Positions 32,582-42,413 of a stretch of 64,000 nucleotides of DNA are shown here, in pieces. Numbering within the stretch: position 1 is the first letter of the stretch; every line of letters begins with the position of its first letter. Under the pieces are notes generated by a model. The model did not search any database and was not told where the DNA came from. It was given only the letters and a program-made list of their open reading frames with translations. Source of the DNA: Methylobacterium sp. CB376 (GTDB lineage Bacteria > Pseudomonadota > Alphaproteobacteria > Rhizobiales > Beijerinckiaceae); NCBI RefSeq assembly GCF_029714205.1, contig NZ_CP121648.1:4353001-4417000 (forward strand), given 5' to 3'. A program made the translations under genes and the position numbers.

Positions 32582-34242
32582 GGCCGCGCCTCCTCCCGGC
32601 CCTGGTGCCGCTCGCCCTCGCGGCGGGACCGGCGGCGGCCGACGCGCTGTCGGGCCCGTCGAGCCGCCAGGCCCTGAACCCGGTCGCCATCGGCCTGTTC
32701 CTCGCCTTCGTGGCCGTGACCCTCGCCGTCACAATCCGGGCGGCCCGGCGCGGCACCCGCACGGCGAGCGACTTCTACGCCGCGGGCGGCTCGCTCGGCG
32801 GCGTCCAGAACGGGCTCGCCATCGCGGGCGACTACACGTCCGCGGCCACGTTCCTCGGAGTGACGGCGCTCGTCTACGGCTCGGGCTACGACGGGATGAT
32901 CTACGCGGTCGGCTTCCTGGTCGGCTTCCCGATGATCCTGTTCCTGATCGCCGAACCCCTGCGCAATCTCGGCCGCTACACCTTCGCGGACGTGGCCGCC
33001 TACCGGCTCGCCGAGATCCCCGTGCGGCTGGTGGCGGGGCTCAACACCCTGGTGATCGTGCTCCTCTACCTGATCGCCCAGATGGTCGGGGCCGGCAAGC
33101 TGATCGAGCTCCTGTTCGGCCTGCCCTACGCCACGGCGGTGGCGCTGGTGGGCGTGCTGATGATGCTCTACGTCGCCTTCGGCGGCATGCGGGCGACCAC
33201 CTGGGTGCAGATCATCAAGGCGGTGCTCCTGCTTGCCGGGACGGCGCTGATGGCGGCGCTCATCCTCGCCCGGTTCGGCTTCAGCCTGGAGGCCCTGTTC
33301 GCGCGGGCCATCGCGCTGCATCCCAAGAGCCGCGCCATCATGGCGCCGGGCGGGCTCGTGCGGGATCCGGTCTCCGCGCTCTCGCTCGGCCTTGCGCTGA
33401 TCTTCGGCACCGCCGGCCTGCCGCACATCCTGATGCGGTTCTTCACCGTGGCGGATGCGCGCGAGGCGCGGCTCTCGGTGCTGGTCGCCACCGGCTTCAT
33501 CACGGTGTTCTACACGCTGCTCTTCGTGCTCGGCTTCGGGGCGATCGCCCTCGTGCTCGGCGAGCCCGCCTTCACGGACGCGGCCGGCCGCCTGATCGGC
33601 GGCCCGAACATGGTGGCGCTTCACCTCGCCGACCGGCTCGGGGGCGCCCCGCTCCTCGGCTTCATCTCGGCCGTCGCCTTCGCGACCATCCTGGCGGTGG
33701 TCTCCGGGCTCGCGATCGCCGGGGCCTCGGCGGCGAGCCACGACCTCTACGCCCGCGTCCTGCGGCGCGGCCGGGCGAGCGAGGCGGAGGAGGTGCGCGT
33801 CTCGAAGGGCGCGGCGGTGGCGATCAGCCTCGCCGCCATGGCCCTCGGCCTCGCCTTCGAGAACCAGAACATCGCCTTCCTGGTCGGGCTCGTCTTCGCC
33901 ATCGCGGCGAGCGCCAATTTCCCGGTGATCGTGCTCTCGGTCTCCTGGCCGGGGCTGACCACGCGGGGAGCCGTCGCGGGCTCGCTCGCCGGGCTCCTGT
34001 GCGCGCTCGGCCTGATGATCCTCGGCCCGGGCGTCTGGACCGCCGTGCTCGGCCTCGGGGCGGCCCCGTTCCCCTACGACAACCCCGCGCTCTTCTCCGT
34101 GCCGCTCGCCTTCGTGACCGCGGTGGCGGTCTCGCGCCTCGACCGCAGCGCGGCCGCCCGCGCCGTCCGCGCGGCCTACCGCGCCCAGCACGTCACCGCC
34201 CAGACCGGCTTCGACCGGCCCCGGCCGGTCGCCGCCCACTGA
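32578..34242 (+). CDS. Cation/acetate-type symporter (SSS family, ActP-like)
   Basis: A 554-residue sodium:solute symporter. It has a signal-like N-terminus ([20 protein letters not shown]) and about 13 membrane helices. [20 protein letters not shown] and [12 protein letters not shown] are characteristic ActP motifs, as is [19 protein letters not shown]. The family carries short carboxylic acids such as acetate, glycolate, pyruvate or related acids. Its coupling to a monooxygenase and a cupin suggests a substrate acid degraded by those enzymes. It is complete. Confidence 0.9.
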   Translation: MRPRLLPALVPLALAAGPAAADALSGPSSRQALNPVAIGLFLAFVAVTLAVTIRAARRGTRTASDFYAAGGSLGGVQNGLAIAGDYTSAATFLGVTALVYGSGYDGMIYAVGFLVGFPMILFLIAEPLRNLGRYTFADVAAYRLAEIPVRLVAGLNTLVIVLLYLIAQMVGAGKLIELLFGLPYATAVALVGVLMMLYVAFGGMRATTWVQIIKAVLLLAGTALMAALILARFGFSLEALFARAIALHPKSRAIMAPGGLVRDPVSALSLGLALIFGTAGLPHILMRFFTVADAREARLSVLVATGFITVFYTLLFVLGFGAIALVLGEPAFTDAAGRLIGGPNMVALHLADRLGGAPLLGFISAVAFATILAVVSGLAIAGASAASHDLYARVLRRGRASEAEEVRVSKGAAVAISLAAMALGLAFENQNIAFLVGLVFAIAASANFPVIVLSVSWPGLTTRGAVAGSLAGLLCALGLMILGPGVWTAVLGLGAAPFPYDNPALFSVPLAFVTAVAVSRLDRSAAARAVRAAYRAQHVTAQTGFDRPRPVAAH

Positions 34243-34255
34243 CCGAGGAGGACCC

Positions 34256-34699
34256 ATGACCGAATCCCCCGCCCATGCCTGGCCCGCGCCGCCGGCCGAC
34301 TGGCCCGAGGCCCTGCGCCGGGACTTCGCCGACCGCGCCGGCAACGGGCAGGTCGGCAGCCGGCTCGTCTCCGAGACCGACCGCGTCCGCGTCTGGCTCC
34401 TGACCCTGAGGCCCGGCGAGCGGATCGGCTTCCACACCCACGTCCTCGATTATTTCTGGACCGCCATCACCGCAGGGCGCGCCCGCTCGCATTACGGGGA
34501 CGGGCGGGTCGCGGAGGTGTCCTACGCCCCCGGCGACACGCGGCACCATCGCTACGCGCGGGGCGCCTTCATGGTCCACGACCTGGAGAATATCGGCGAC
34601 ACCGACCTCGTGTTCACCACGGTGGAATTCCTCGACAGCGCCAACCCGCCCCTGCCGCTCGGTCGCGACGCGGCCATCGCGGTCCCGGCCGGGCGGTGA
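34256..34699 (+). CDS. Cupin-domain protein
   Basis: A 147-residue single-domain cupin. PGERIGFHTHVLDYFW supplies the two histidines of motif 1, and YAPGDTRHHRYARGAFMVHD corresponds to motif 2. GAGGAGG precedes the ATG, and the gene is 13 bases after the symporter stop, so it shares the transcript. Small cupins beside catabolic monooxygenases may be dioxygenases, isomerases or sensors; the exact role is unknown. Confidence 0.8.
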   Translation: MTESPAHAWPAPPADWPEALRRDFADRAGNGQVGSRLVSETDRVRVWLLTLRPGERIGFHTHVLDYFWTAITAGRARSHYGDGRVAEVSYAPGDTRHHRYARGAFMVHDLENIGDTDLVFTTVEFLDSANPPLPLGRDAAIAVPAGR

Positions 34700-34789
34700 C
34701 CGGCCGGTCAGCCCCCTCGGCCGCGCAGCCCGCGCGGCCCCGCCCCGGCCCGGTGGTCTTCCCGCGACGCCGCGTGGTAACCTGCCGCC

Positions 34790-35509
34790 GTGGATGCGAC
34801 GACGAAATTCGTGACGGCCCCCCGACGCCCGTCCGCGGCGCAGCGCGCCCCGGTCCGCGCGGGCGAGGCGGGGCGCCGGCGCCTGAGCCCGGCCCAGCGC
34901 GAGGAGGAGATCGTCCGCGAGGCGGTCGGGTTCTTCGCCGAGTTCGGCTTCGAGGGCCAGACCCGGGAACTCGCCAAGCGGCTGAACATCACGCAGCCGC
35001 TCCTCTACCGCTACTTCCCGACCAAGGACGCCCTGGTCGAGCGCGTGTACCAGGAGGTGTTCCTGCGCCGCTGGAACCCGGCCTGGGAGGAGGCCGTCCA
35101 GGACGCCTCCCGCCCCCTGCGCGAGCGGCTGACCGCCTTCTATACCGATTACGCCAGCGTCATTCTCACCTACGAGTGGATCCGCCTGTTCATGTTTGCC
35201 GGGCTCAAGGGCCTGGACTTCAACACGCGCTATCTGGATCTGCTGCGGGAGAGGATTTTTTCGGTCATCATCGGACAGTTGCGCGAGGAGTTCGGCAGGC
35301 GCCCGCTCGCGGACAAGCCGGCCACGCCGCTCGAGATCGAGGCGATCTGGAGCCTGCATGCCGGCATCTTCTATCTCGGCGTGCGCAAGTTCATCTACAG
35401 CATGCCGGTCGACGACATCCCGGCCATCGTCGGCATGAAGGTTAAGATGTTCCTCGACGGCGCGGCCTCGGTGATCGGCGTCGAGGAGGACGCGCCCTGC
35501 GCCCGGTGA
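34790..35509 (+). CDS. TetR-family transcriptional regulator
   Basis: A 239-residue regulator with a GTG start. The HTH covers about residues 34-80 (EEEIVREAVGFFAEFGFEGQ, then LLYRYFPTKDALVERVY). The first 30 residues are basic and disordered-looking (PRRPSAAQRAPVRAGEAGRR). The ligand-binding domain contains several aromatic residues (FYTDYASVILTYEWIRLFMF). It follows the cupin by 90 bases and is the last of the set, so it is a good candidate controller of the monooxygenase operon. Confidence 0.85.
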   Translation: MDATTKFVTAPRRPSAAQRAPVRAGEAGRRRLSPAQREEEIVREAVGFFAEFGFEGQTRELAKRLNITQPLLYRYFPTKDALVERVYQEVFLRRWNPAWEEAVQDASRPLRERLTAFYTDYASVILTYEWIRLFMFAGLKGLDFNTRYLDLLRERIFSVIIGQLREEFGRRPLADKPATPLEIEAIWSLHAGIFYLGVRKFIYSMPVDDIPAIVGMKVKMFLDGAASVIGVEEDAPCAR

Positions 35510-35918
35510 GGCGGTCCGCGGCCGGGTCGGGATCGGGGCGCGGGCGGCGCCGCGCCCCGGGAGGCCGGTGAGGGCGCGTCGCGCGTGGGCGCGGGAGAGC
35601 GCTTTCGGACAAGATGACATGGCTCTGGTTGTCTCTCGGAAGCTCGTCCGGGGAGAGAATCCCGTGATGGCGACGGGCCGCCATGGTGCCGGAATCGATG
35701 ATGCCGGGGCCGCGCCGCACGGCGCCGGCTGAATCTGCGGGACGAGGAGGCGCGGATCGCCGGGCTGCGGGCCGACCTCGTGGGATCCGGCCGCCGCCAG
35801 GGGGCTGCCGGCCTGACCGGGGCGGCCCGGTGGCTCGGGCGCGACTCGGTTGCACGCTGCCGCGTTGCGACCACGAACGTGTCACAGTGCTCCTCGCGAG
35901 ACCGTGAGGAGTATCGGC
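35510..35918. other. Intergenic region before the hybrid kinase
   Basis: About 410 bases with no convincing gene. One plus-strand frame has a helical stretch (NLRDEEARIAGLRADLVGSG) that could be a gene remnant. It should contain the promoter of the hybrid kinase. No terminator hairpin with a T-run is seen after the TetR gene. Confidence 0.35.
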
Positions 35919-38900
35919 GTGAACGCCTGCAGCCTGCCGCCCGAGCCGCCCGACCACCCCTTCATCCCGGGTGGCAGCGAACTCGGCGCGCTCGTGCGCG
36001 CCCACGATTGGGCGGCGACTCCCCTCGGGCCCCTCGAAACCTGGCCCCAGAGCCTGCGCACCGCGGTCGGGATCGTGCTGCTCTCGCCCGTGCCCATCGT
36101 GATGCTGTGGGGCGAGGACGGCATCATGATCTACAACGACGCCTACTCGGTCTTCGCCGGGGGACGGCACCCGCAGCTCCTCGGCTCCAAGGTGCGCGAG
36201 GGCTGGCCCGAGGTCGCCGATTTCAACGACCACGTCATGAAGGTGGGGCTCTCCGGCGGCACGCTCGCCTACAAGAACCAGGAACTGACCCTGCACCGCT
36301 ACGGCCGGCCCGAGCAGGTCTGGATGGACCTGGACTACTCGCCGATCCTCGACGAGCGCGGCCGGCCCGCCGGGGTCGTCGCCATCGTGGTCGAGACCAG
36401 CGAGCGCGTGCGGGCGGAGCGCCGCGAGGCCTTCCTGGCCGGGCTCGCCGACGCGCTGCGCGACCTCGCCGACCCGCTCGCCGTGCGGGAGGCCGCGACC
36501 CGCAGCCTCGGCCTCCATCTCGGCGCGGACCGCGTCGGCTACGGCGAGGTGAGCGACGCGGACGGCGCCCCGCGCCTGACCATCGCGCAGGATTGGTGCG
36601 CGCAGGGCGTCGCCTCCATCGCCGGCCAGCACGACATGACCCGCTACGCCTCCGCCTTCCTGGCGGATTTCCTGGCCGGCCGGACGGTCGTGTTCGAGGA
36701 CATGCGCAGCGATCCCCGGACCGCCGGCCAATCCTCGGAGGCGGCCCACGCGCGCCTCGCCGTCCGGGCGCAGATCGTCGTGCCGCTGGTCAAGGCCGGG
36801 CGCCTCTCGGCCGTCCTCTTCGTCCACTCGGTCGAGGCCCGGCCCTGGTCGGCCGACGACGTGTCGCTGGTCGGGGAGGTGGCCGAGCGCACCTGGGCCG
36901 CCGTCGAGCGGGCCCGGGCCGAGCGCATGGTCCAGGAGCGCAACGCGCGGCTGGAGATCCTCGCCGAGGCGATCGAGCGCGCGCCCGCGGCGCGCACGCT
37001 GGGCGAGCTGATGGAGATCGTGGGGGCCGCGGCGCGGCGCCTGTCGGGGGCGGACGGCGTCACGGTCGTGCTGCGCCGGGGCGAGCAGTGCTTCTACGCC
37101 ATCGAGGACGCGGTGCAGCCGCTCTGGAAGGGACGCCGCTTCCCGCTCGTCTCCTGCATCTCGGGCTGGGCCATGCTCAACCGCCGGACCGCGATCGTGG
37201 CGGATGTGCGCGCGGATTCCCGCGTGCCGCAGGATCTCTACACGCCCACCTTCGTGCGCAGTCTCGTGATGGTGCCGATCCTGGCGGACGGCGAGGCGAC
37301 CGCCGCCATCGGCGCCTACTGGCCGGAGGTCCATCGGCCGCCCGAGGGCGAGGTCGCGACGCTGGAGGCGCTCGCGCGCACGGCGGGCGCGGTGCTGCGG
37401 CGCCTCGACGCCGAGGAGGCGCTGCGCCGCCTCAACGAGACCCTGGAGACGCAGGTCGCCGAGCGCACCGCCGACCGGGACCGCATGTGGCGGCTCTCGA
37501 CCGACGTGATGCTGGTGGCCCGCTTCGACGCCACGATCACGGCCGTGAACCCGGCCTGGACGACCCTGTTCGGCTGGCGCGAGGACGACCTCGTGGGCGG
37601 CCGGTTCACGGATTTCGTCCACCCGGAGGACAGGGAGGCGACGCGGGAGGAGGTCGGCCGGCTCTCCGAGGGGCTGACGACGCTGCGCTTCGTCAACCGC
37701 TACCGGCACCGGGACGGCAGCTACCGCTGGCTGTCCTGGACCGCGGTGCCGGACGAGGGGCTGATCCACGCGGTCGGCCGGGACATCACCGTCCAGCGCG
37801 CCCAGGGCGAGGCCCTGGCCAAGACCGAGGAGGCGCTCCGGCAGGCTCAGAAGATGGAGGCGGTGGGCCAGCTCACCGGCGGCCTCGCCCACGACTTCAA
37901 CAACCTGCTCACCGGCATCGCCGGCTCCCTCGAATTGCTGCAGACGCGCGTGGCGCAGGGCCGGACGGGCGAGCTCGACCGCTACATCGAGGCGGCGCAG
38001 GGGGCCGCCAGGCGCGCCGCGGCGCTCACTCACCGGCTCCTCGCCTTCTCGCGGCGCCAGACCCTCGCCCCCAAGCCCACCGACGTGAACCGGCTCGTGG
38101 CGGGCATGGAGGAGCTGATCCGGCGCAGCATCGGCCCGGCGATCGCCCTGGAGATCCTGGCCGGGGACGGCCTCTGGCCGATCCTGGTCGATCCGAGCCA
38201 GCTCGAGAACGCGCTGCTGAACCTGTGCATCAATGCCCGCGACGCGATGCCGGACGGGGGCCGCATCACGATCGAGACCTCCAATGCCTGGCTCGACGAG
38301 GAGGCGGCCCGCCCGCTCGATGTCCCGGCGGGCGAGTACCTGCTCCTGTGCGTGACGGATACCGGCACCGGCATGCCGCCCGACGTGATGACCAAGGTCT
38401 TCGACCCGTTCTTCACGACGAAGCCCCTCGGCGAGGGCACGGGGCTCGGCCTGTCGATGATCTACGGCTTCGTCCGGCAATCCGGCGGGCAGGTGCGGAT
38501 CGCCTCCACCCTCGGCCAGGGCACGACGATGGGCCTCTACCTGCCGCGGCACCGCGGCGAGGCGGAGGCGCCCGAAGCCTCGCCCGCCCTCGCCGTCGCC
38601 CCCCGGGCCGGGCAGGGCGAGACGGTGCTGATCGTCGACGACGAGCCGAGCGTGCGCATGCTCGTCACCGAGGTGCTGGAGGATCTCGGCTACGTCGCCA
38701 TCGAGGCGGCGGACGGGCCGTCGGGCCTGAAGGTGCTGCAATCCGGCGCGCGCATCGACCTCCTGATCACCGATGTGGGGCTGCCCGGCGGCATGAACGG
38801 CCGGCAGGTCGCCGACGCGGCCCGGGTCACCCGCCCGGACCTCAGGGTGCTGTTCATCACGGGCTACGCGGAATCGGCGGCGATCGGCCGGGGGCTGCAG

Positions 38901-38987
38901 GAGGCCGGCATGGCGATCCTGACCAAGCCGTTCGTCATGGACACGCTCGCGAGCCGCATCAAGGACCTCATCTCCGGCCAGGGCTGA
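35919..38987 (+). CDS. Hybrid sensor histidine kinase with PAS, GAF and receiver domains
   Basis: A 1022-residue soluble kinase. In order: PAS (about 10-150, starting with the typical [20 protein letters not shown]), GAF (155-310), GAF (330-490), PAS (about 510-640, [15 protein letters not shown]), HisKA_2-like phospho-acceptor with [11 protein letters not shown] (His near 658), HATPase (N box [11 protein letters not shown] boxes DTGTGMP and GTGLGLSM) and a C-terminal receiver ([11 protein letters not shown]; Asp near 952 in [11 protein letters not shown]). No membrane helix. GTG at 35919 is chosen because AGGAG lies 7 bases before; earlier starts exist. The partner regulator is unknown. Confidence 0.9.
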   Translation: MNACSLPPEPPDHPFIPGGSELGALVRAHDWAATPLGPLETWPQSLRTAVGIVLLSPVPIVMLWGEDGIMIYNDAYSVFAGGRHPQLLGSKVREGWPEVADFNDHVMKVGLSGGTLAYKNQELTLHRYGRPEQVWMDLDYSPILDERGRPAGVVAIVVETSERVRAERREAFLAGLADALRDLADPLAVREAATRSLGLHLGADRVGYGEVSDADGAPRLTIAQDWCAQGVASIAGQHDMTRYASAFLADFLAGRTVVFEDMRSDPRTAGQSSEAAHARLAVRAQIVVPLVKAGRLSAVLFVHSVEARPWSADDVSLVGEVAERTWAAVERARAERMVQERNARLEILAEAIERAPAARTLGELMEIVGAAARRLSGADGVTVVLRRGEQCFYAIEDAVQPLWKGRRFPLVSCISGWAMLNRRTAIVADVRADSRVPQDLYTPTFVRSLVMVPILADGEATAAIGAYWPEVHRPPEGEVATLEALARTAGAVLRRLDAEEALRRLNETLETQVAERTADRDRMWRLSTDVMLVARFDATITAVNPAWTTLFGWREDDLVGGRFTDFVHPEDREATREEVGRLSEGLTTLRFVNRYRHRDGSYRWLSWTAVPDEGLIHAVGRDITVQRAQGEALAKTEEALRQAQKMEAVGQLTGGLAHDFNNLLTGIAGSLELLQTRVAQGRTGELDRYIEAAQGAARRAAALTHRLLAFSRRQTLAPKPTDVNRLVAGMEELIRRSIGPAIALEILAGDGLWPILVDPSQLENALLNLCINARDAMPDGGRITIETSNAWLDEEAARPLDVPAGEYLLLCVTDTGTGMPPDVMTKVFDPFFTTKPLGEGTGLGLSMIYGFVRQSGGQVRIASTLGQGTTMGLYLPRHRGEAEAPEASPALAVAPRAGQGETVLIVDDEPSVRMLVTEVLEDLGYVAIEAADGPSGLKVLQSGARIDLLITDVGLPGGMNGRQVADAARVTRPDLRVLFITGYAESAAIGRGLQEAGMAILTKPFVMDTLASRIKDLISGQG

Positions 38988-39230
38988 TCCCGACGGTGAC
39001 GGGAAACGACCGTCGGTTCCGTTGTCGAATCGTCGTCCCGAGGCGTCGGCTTCGTTCGCCGTCGACGGCAGAGCGGCGTCGCCGATCGCGGTCCTGGGCG
39101 CCGCCGCGCGGGGAGGGACGCGTCACGGTCGGCCCTCACGGTCGGCCCATGCGGCGCCCGCCGGGCTTGCAAGACGCGGTCCCGTTCCGCACGAGGGCGG
39201 TGGTGGGGCGCAGCGGCGGGGAGCGGCGGC

Positions 39231-39587
39231 ATGACGGGGCTCAGCCTTCAGGACGCGGCCAGGAGGGCGGGGGTGAGCCGGTCCGCCATCTGGCGGGCGA
39301 TCAGCGCGGGCCGGCTCGCCGCGCAGCGTCGCGAGGACGGGGAATTCCGCATCGCGCCCGCCGAGTTGCAGCGGGTCTACCCGCGCGCCGCGCCGCCGGA
39401 CAATCCTCTCGACCAGGAGGCGCAGCGGGCCGACGCGGTCGCGCTGCGCCTCCGGCTCGCCGCCGCGGAGGCGGAGATCGGGGGCCTGCGCGAGATGGTG
39501 GAGGAGCTCCGCCGCGCCCGCGACCAGTGGCAGCAGCAGGCCGAACGGCTGACGCGCGCGCTCGCGGCGCTCGGCGCGCACCGGTAG
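39231..39587 (+). CDS. Small HTH protein with coiled-coil tail
   Basis: A 118-residue protein. Residues 4-35 (LSLQDAARRAGVSRSAIWRA) form an excisionase/MerR-type helix-turn-helix, a short wing FRIAPAELQRVYPR follows, and residues 60-112 form a coiled coil (LRLRLAAAEAEIGGLREMVE). Similar HTH-plus-coil proteins occur on alphaproteobacterial plasmids and islands and may bind DNA as oligomers. It stands alone between the kinase and the PAP2 gene. Confidence 0.7.
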   Translation: MTGLSLQDAARRAGVSRSAIWRAISAGRLAAQRREDGEFRIAPAELQRVYPRAAPPDNPLDQEAQRADAVALRLRLAAAEAEIGGLREMVEELRRARDQWQQQAERLTRALAALGAHR

Positions 39588-39792
39588 CCGCCCGTCTCGG
39601 CGGGGGGCGGCGTCTCGGACGCGTGCCGACGATGCACCCGCCCGTGCCGGGCCGAGCGGCCTCATCCGGCGAAGCGGGGCGCCCGCACGCGGCGCGCACT
39701 GCCCGCCGGGGATCCGGCCCGCACCCACGAACCAAGCGCGGCCTCGCGCGTAAGACTGCCCGCGCGAGGTTGCGCGGACGAGCAGCGGGCCC

Positions 39793-40836
39793 ATGACGCG
39801 GCAGCGATTCCGGCACGAGGAACGGCGGACACGGCGGGGCGCCCGGATCGTCGAGGGCTTGCGGTGGGTCACGCGGCCGCTCGCCGCGCCCGATCCGCTC
39901 CTGTGGGCGTTGATCGCCGCGCTCCTGGCAGTCGACGGGGCGTGGCTGTGGGCGGCCGGGATCGCCCTCGACCCGGCGGGTTTCGGGGGGCTCGCCGGCC
40001 TCGTGGCGGTGCTGCTCCTCGGCGCTTTGTTCTGGAGCCGGGCGACCTCGCATCCCGCCCTGCGCGGCATGGCGCTCGCCTCGGCCGGCCTGATGGCCGG
40101 CACGGCGGCGCTCGGCCTGCTCCACTACCTCGCCGCCACGCTGGGGCGTCCCCTCGCCGACCCCGTGCTCATGCGGGCCGAGGCGGCGCTCGGCTTCGAC
40201 TGGCGCGCGCACGTGGCGCTGGTGGAGCGCCACCCCGCCGTCGCGCGGGCCCTCGCGCTCGCCTACCATTCGAGCGGTCCGCAGATCGCCCTGGTGGTGA
40301 TCGTGCTCGCGGCGACCCGCCGCATGGGCCGGCTCTGGGCCTTCGTGCGCCTGTTCTGCGCCGCGCTGGCCTGCGCGGTCGCCGTCTCGGCCCTGCTGCC
40401 GGCGGTCGGCCCCTACGCCGCCTACGGCCTCGCCCCGCCGGATCCGGATTCGGTCGAGACCGTGGGCGCCCTCTGGCACCTCCACCCCCTCGCGCAGCTG
40501 CGCGCGGGCAGCCTGCGGGTGATCGCGCTGCAGGACATGCGCGGCCTCGTCACCTTTCCGTCGTTCCACGTCAGCCTCGCGCTGATCACCGCTTGGGCGC
40601 TCGCGCCGGTGCCGGGCCTGGGAAAGCCGGCGATCCTGGTGAACGCGGCCGTCGTGCTGGCGACGCTGAGCGCGGGCGGGCATTACCTGCCCGACCTGCT
40701 GGCCGGCGCGGCCGTGGGCGGCGCGCTGCTCGCCCGTCTCGTCCTGGCCCGCCGGCCGGCCGCGCCCACCGAGGCCGCCGGCCGGCTGATCCCGAGCGCA
40801 CTCTCCCGCATCGTGCCGCGCCGGGAGCGCGCCTGA
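39793..40836 (+). CDS. PAP2-family membrane phosphatase
   Basis: A 347-residue membrane protein with about seven helices. Signature pieces are VTFPSFHVSLAL (phosphatase motif 2, catalytic His) and AGGHYLPDLLAG (motif 3, with His and Asp). The spacing suits the inositol-phosphorylceramide synthase-like (Aur1/Ipt-type) PAP2 subfamily. Such enzymes remove or transfer phosphate groups on lipids. Two smaller genes follow in the same direction, 120 bases downstream. Confidence 0.85.
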   Translation: MTRQRFRHEERRTRRGARIVEGLRWVTRPLAAPDPLLWALIAALLAVDGAWLWAAGIALDPAGFGGLAGLVAVLLLGALFWSRATSHPALRGMALASAGLMAGTAALGLLHYLAATLGRPLADPVLMRAEAALGFDWRAHVALVERHPAVARALALAYHSSGPQIALVVIVLAATRRMGRLWAFVRLFCAALACAVAVSALLPAVGPYAAYGLAPPDPDSVETVGALWHLHPLAQLRAGSLRVIALQDMRGLVTFPSFHVSLALITAWALAPVPGLGKPAILVNAAVVLATLSAGGHYLPDLLAGAAVGGALLARLVLARRPAAPTEAAGRLIPSALSRIVPRRERA

Positions 40837-40955
40837 TCCCGCCGGCGTCCCCCCGGACCGAGGGGCCGCCGCGCCGTGCGCGACCGCACGGAAGCCGGCG
40901 GCGCGCCCGTGTCGGATGGGCGCCAGGGAGACTCTCGATCACCGAGGAGGCGCGC

Positions 40956-41204
40956 ATGACCCGCCGCGACACCGATCCGGGACGCACCATCGCGGCCCTG
41001 GCCGACGACCTTCCCGACGACGTGCTCGACCGCGCCGTCGGCGGCCGAAGCTACTCCGATTTCGGCCTGGGCGAGCTGACGCCGAAGGACCCGATCGCGG
41101 TCGGGTCGCAGCAGGCGGGCATGACCTTCCGGATCTCGGCCTTCCAGATCGTCGACATCTTCACGCAATCGCGCGGATCCGGCGGCGGCGGCGGCGGAGT
41201 TTGA
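40956..41204 (+). CDS. Small protein with double-glycine leader-like motif and polyglycine tail
   Basis: An 82-residue protein preceded by GAGGAGG. Residues 15-30 read ALADDLPDDVLDRAVGG, an acidic helical segment ending in Gly-Gly, much like the leader of bacteriocin and RiPP precursors cut after GG. The following core RSYSDFGLGELTPKDPIAVG to FQIVDIFTQ has no Cys, and the C-terminus is GSGGGGGGV. No peptidase-transporter or modifying enzyme lies in this window. It could also be an ordinary unstructured protein. Its stop overlaps a possible ATG of the VanZ frame (TGATG). Confidence 0.6.
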   Translation: MTRRDTDPGRTIAALADDLPDDVLDRAVGGRSYSDFGLGELTPKDPIAVGSQQAGMTFRISAFQIVDIFTQSRGSGGGGGGV

Positions 41205-41311
41205 TGAGCGACGCCATTGACCGCCGCGTGGGCGGGCGGGGTCGGCCGCGCGAGCGCGGCACACCACGAGTTGCGCTCGCGCCCTCGCACGCGCCTTGCT
41301 ACGGGCAATCC

Positions 41312-41692
41312 ATGTCTCAGCACACCCTCCGCGCCTGTCTCAGCGCGCTCCGTCTCGCCAGTTGGTTCTGTGTCGTCCTGATCGTCTGGCTCTCGTGGAT
41401 CCCGCGCGAGTGGGAGATCCGCACCGGCCTGCTCGGCCAGATCGAGCACGTCATCGCCTATTGCGGGGCGGCGGCGCTCCTGGCTACCGCCTACCCGCAC
41501 ATCCGCCGCGCCCCGCTGAGCGCCGGCCTGGTCGGCCTCGCGGGCCTGCTCGAAGTCGGGCAGATCTGGGTTCCGGGCCGGACCCCGCAGGTGATTGACT
41601 TCGCGGCCAGCAGCGCGGGGGCGATCCTCGGCGTCCTGCTCGGGCGCGCGGCGCTCGCGGCGGCCGGCTGGGCGGCGCGTCGGGGCGCCTGA
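41312..41692 (+). CDS. VanZ-like membrane protein
   Basis: A 126-residue protein with four hydrophobic segments. LIVWLSWIPREWEIRTG and the IEHVIAYCGAAALLATAYP segment match the VanZ family (conserved Asn/Asp/His around the first loop and K/E.H..AY). The C-terminus has QVIDFAASSAGAILGVLLG. ATG 41312 is chosen by family length. An in-frame ATG at 41204, overlapping the stop of the gene before, would add 36 residues starting MSDAIDRRVGGRGRPRER and implies coupling. The role of VanZ proteins outside glycopeptide resistance is unclear. Confidence 0.75.
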   Translation: MSQHTLRACLSALRLASWFCVVLIVWLSWIPREWEIRTGLLGQIEHVIAYCGAAALLATAYPHIRRAPLSAGLVGLAGLLEVGQIWVPGRTPQVIDFAASSAGAILGVLLGRAALAAAGWAARRGA

Positions 41693-41996
41693 GCGCCCGC
41701 GCCCGGCGTCGATGGCGCGCCCGCCCGGCGCCGGCGGCGCGGGGCCCGCCTCGCGCTGGCGCGGGGCCCGGGTGGCACCGGTCGCCGTCCCGCTCGAGGA
41801 TGGATCCCGCCTGCGCCGACCCGCCCTCCCGCGCGGCGCGCGAACCGCCGCCGCCACGCCGGTCGCACTCAGCCTTTATCAGTCAAATTGCAATAAAATT
41901 GTCCGTGACGAACGCGATGAGTTGGACGATCAGTATCAATCGAAAGTTAGGACCGGAAGCCTAGCCTCAGCTGGTCTAATTTGCGGCCGGCCCGTC
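41693..41996. other. Intergenic region with AT-rich promoter-like patch before tadE
   Basis: The first 180 bases are very GC-rich and non-coding. Positions 41873-41980 turn AT-rich (CAGTCAAATTGCAATAAAAT), a likely promoter region for the TadE/TadG pair. A -35/-10 pair cannot be fixed with confidence. Confidence 0.4.
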
Positions 41997-42413
41997 ATGC
42001 TCCTTCGAAGACATTTCTTGCGCAGTCAGGACGGGAGCAACTCCGTGGAGTTCGCCCTGCTCACGCCCGCGCTGATCGTGCTCGCCTTCGGCCTGATCGA
42101 GTTCGGGCTGATCGTGTACACGCTCAACAGCGCCGAGAGTGCCGCGCGCGACGTGACGCGCCAGCTCGCCACCAACCGGATCAGCGCCGCCCAGGCGTCG
42201 GACGCGGTGATTCGCCAGCTCCCGGCCTGGGTCGCGGCCGGGACCACGATCAGCGTCACCCAGACCGCGCCGGGCGACCCGGCCAACAACCGCTTCACGA
42301 CGGACGTCGCCTTCTCGGCCGCGGCGGCGACCCCCACCACGCTCCTGAACTGGGCCTATGGCAGCGTCGTCCTGCACGCCCGGGTCAGCATGCAGCAGGA
42401 GCCCGGCTCATGA
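41997..42413 (+). CDS. TadE-family pilus/assembly pseudopilin-like protein
   Basis: A 138-residue protein with the TadE signature: SQDGSNSVEFALLTPALIVL, where the Glu of VEFAL follows the prepilin-type cleavage region, then a membrane helix (LAFGLIEFGLIVYT). The rest is a small extracellular domain. The next gene (TadG-like) overlaps its stop by four bases (ATGA). In full tad loci these proteins are minor pilins of the Flp pilus; here no other tad gene is nearby. Confidence 0.85.
   Translation: MLLRRHFLRSQDGSNSVEFALLTPALIVLAFGLIEFGLIVYTLNSAESAARDVTRQLATNRISAAQASDAVIRQLPAWVAAGTTISVTQTAPGDPANNRFTTDVAFSAAAATPTTLLNWAYGSVVLHARVSMQQEPGS

Noticed and set aside
32515..34437. Minus-strand open frame opposite the ActP-like symporter
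   Set aside because: It is an antisense shadow; hydrophobic codons of the symporter read backwards give a charged low-complexity product.
35442..38741. Minus-strand open frame of about 1100 codons, and a plus-strand frame of over 1300 codons from 35780, across the hybrid kinase
   Set aside because: Both are out-of-frame shadows of the kinase gene with arginine-, glycine- and proline-rich low-complexity translations.
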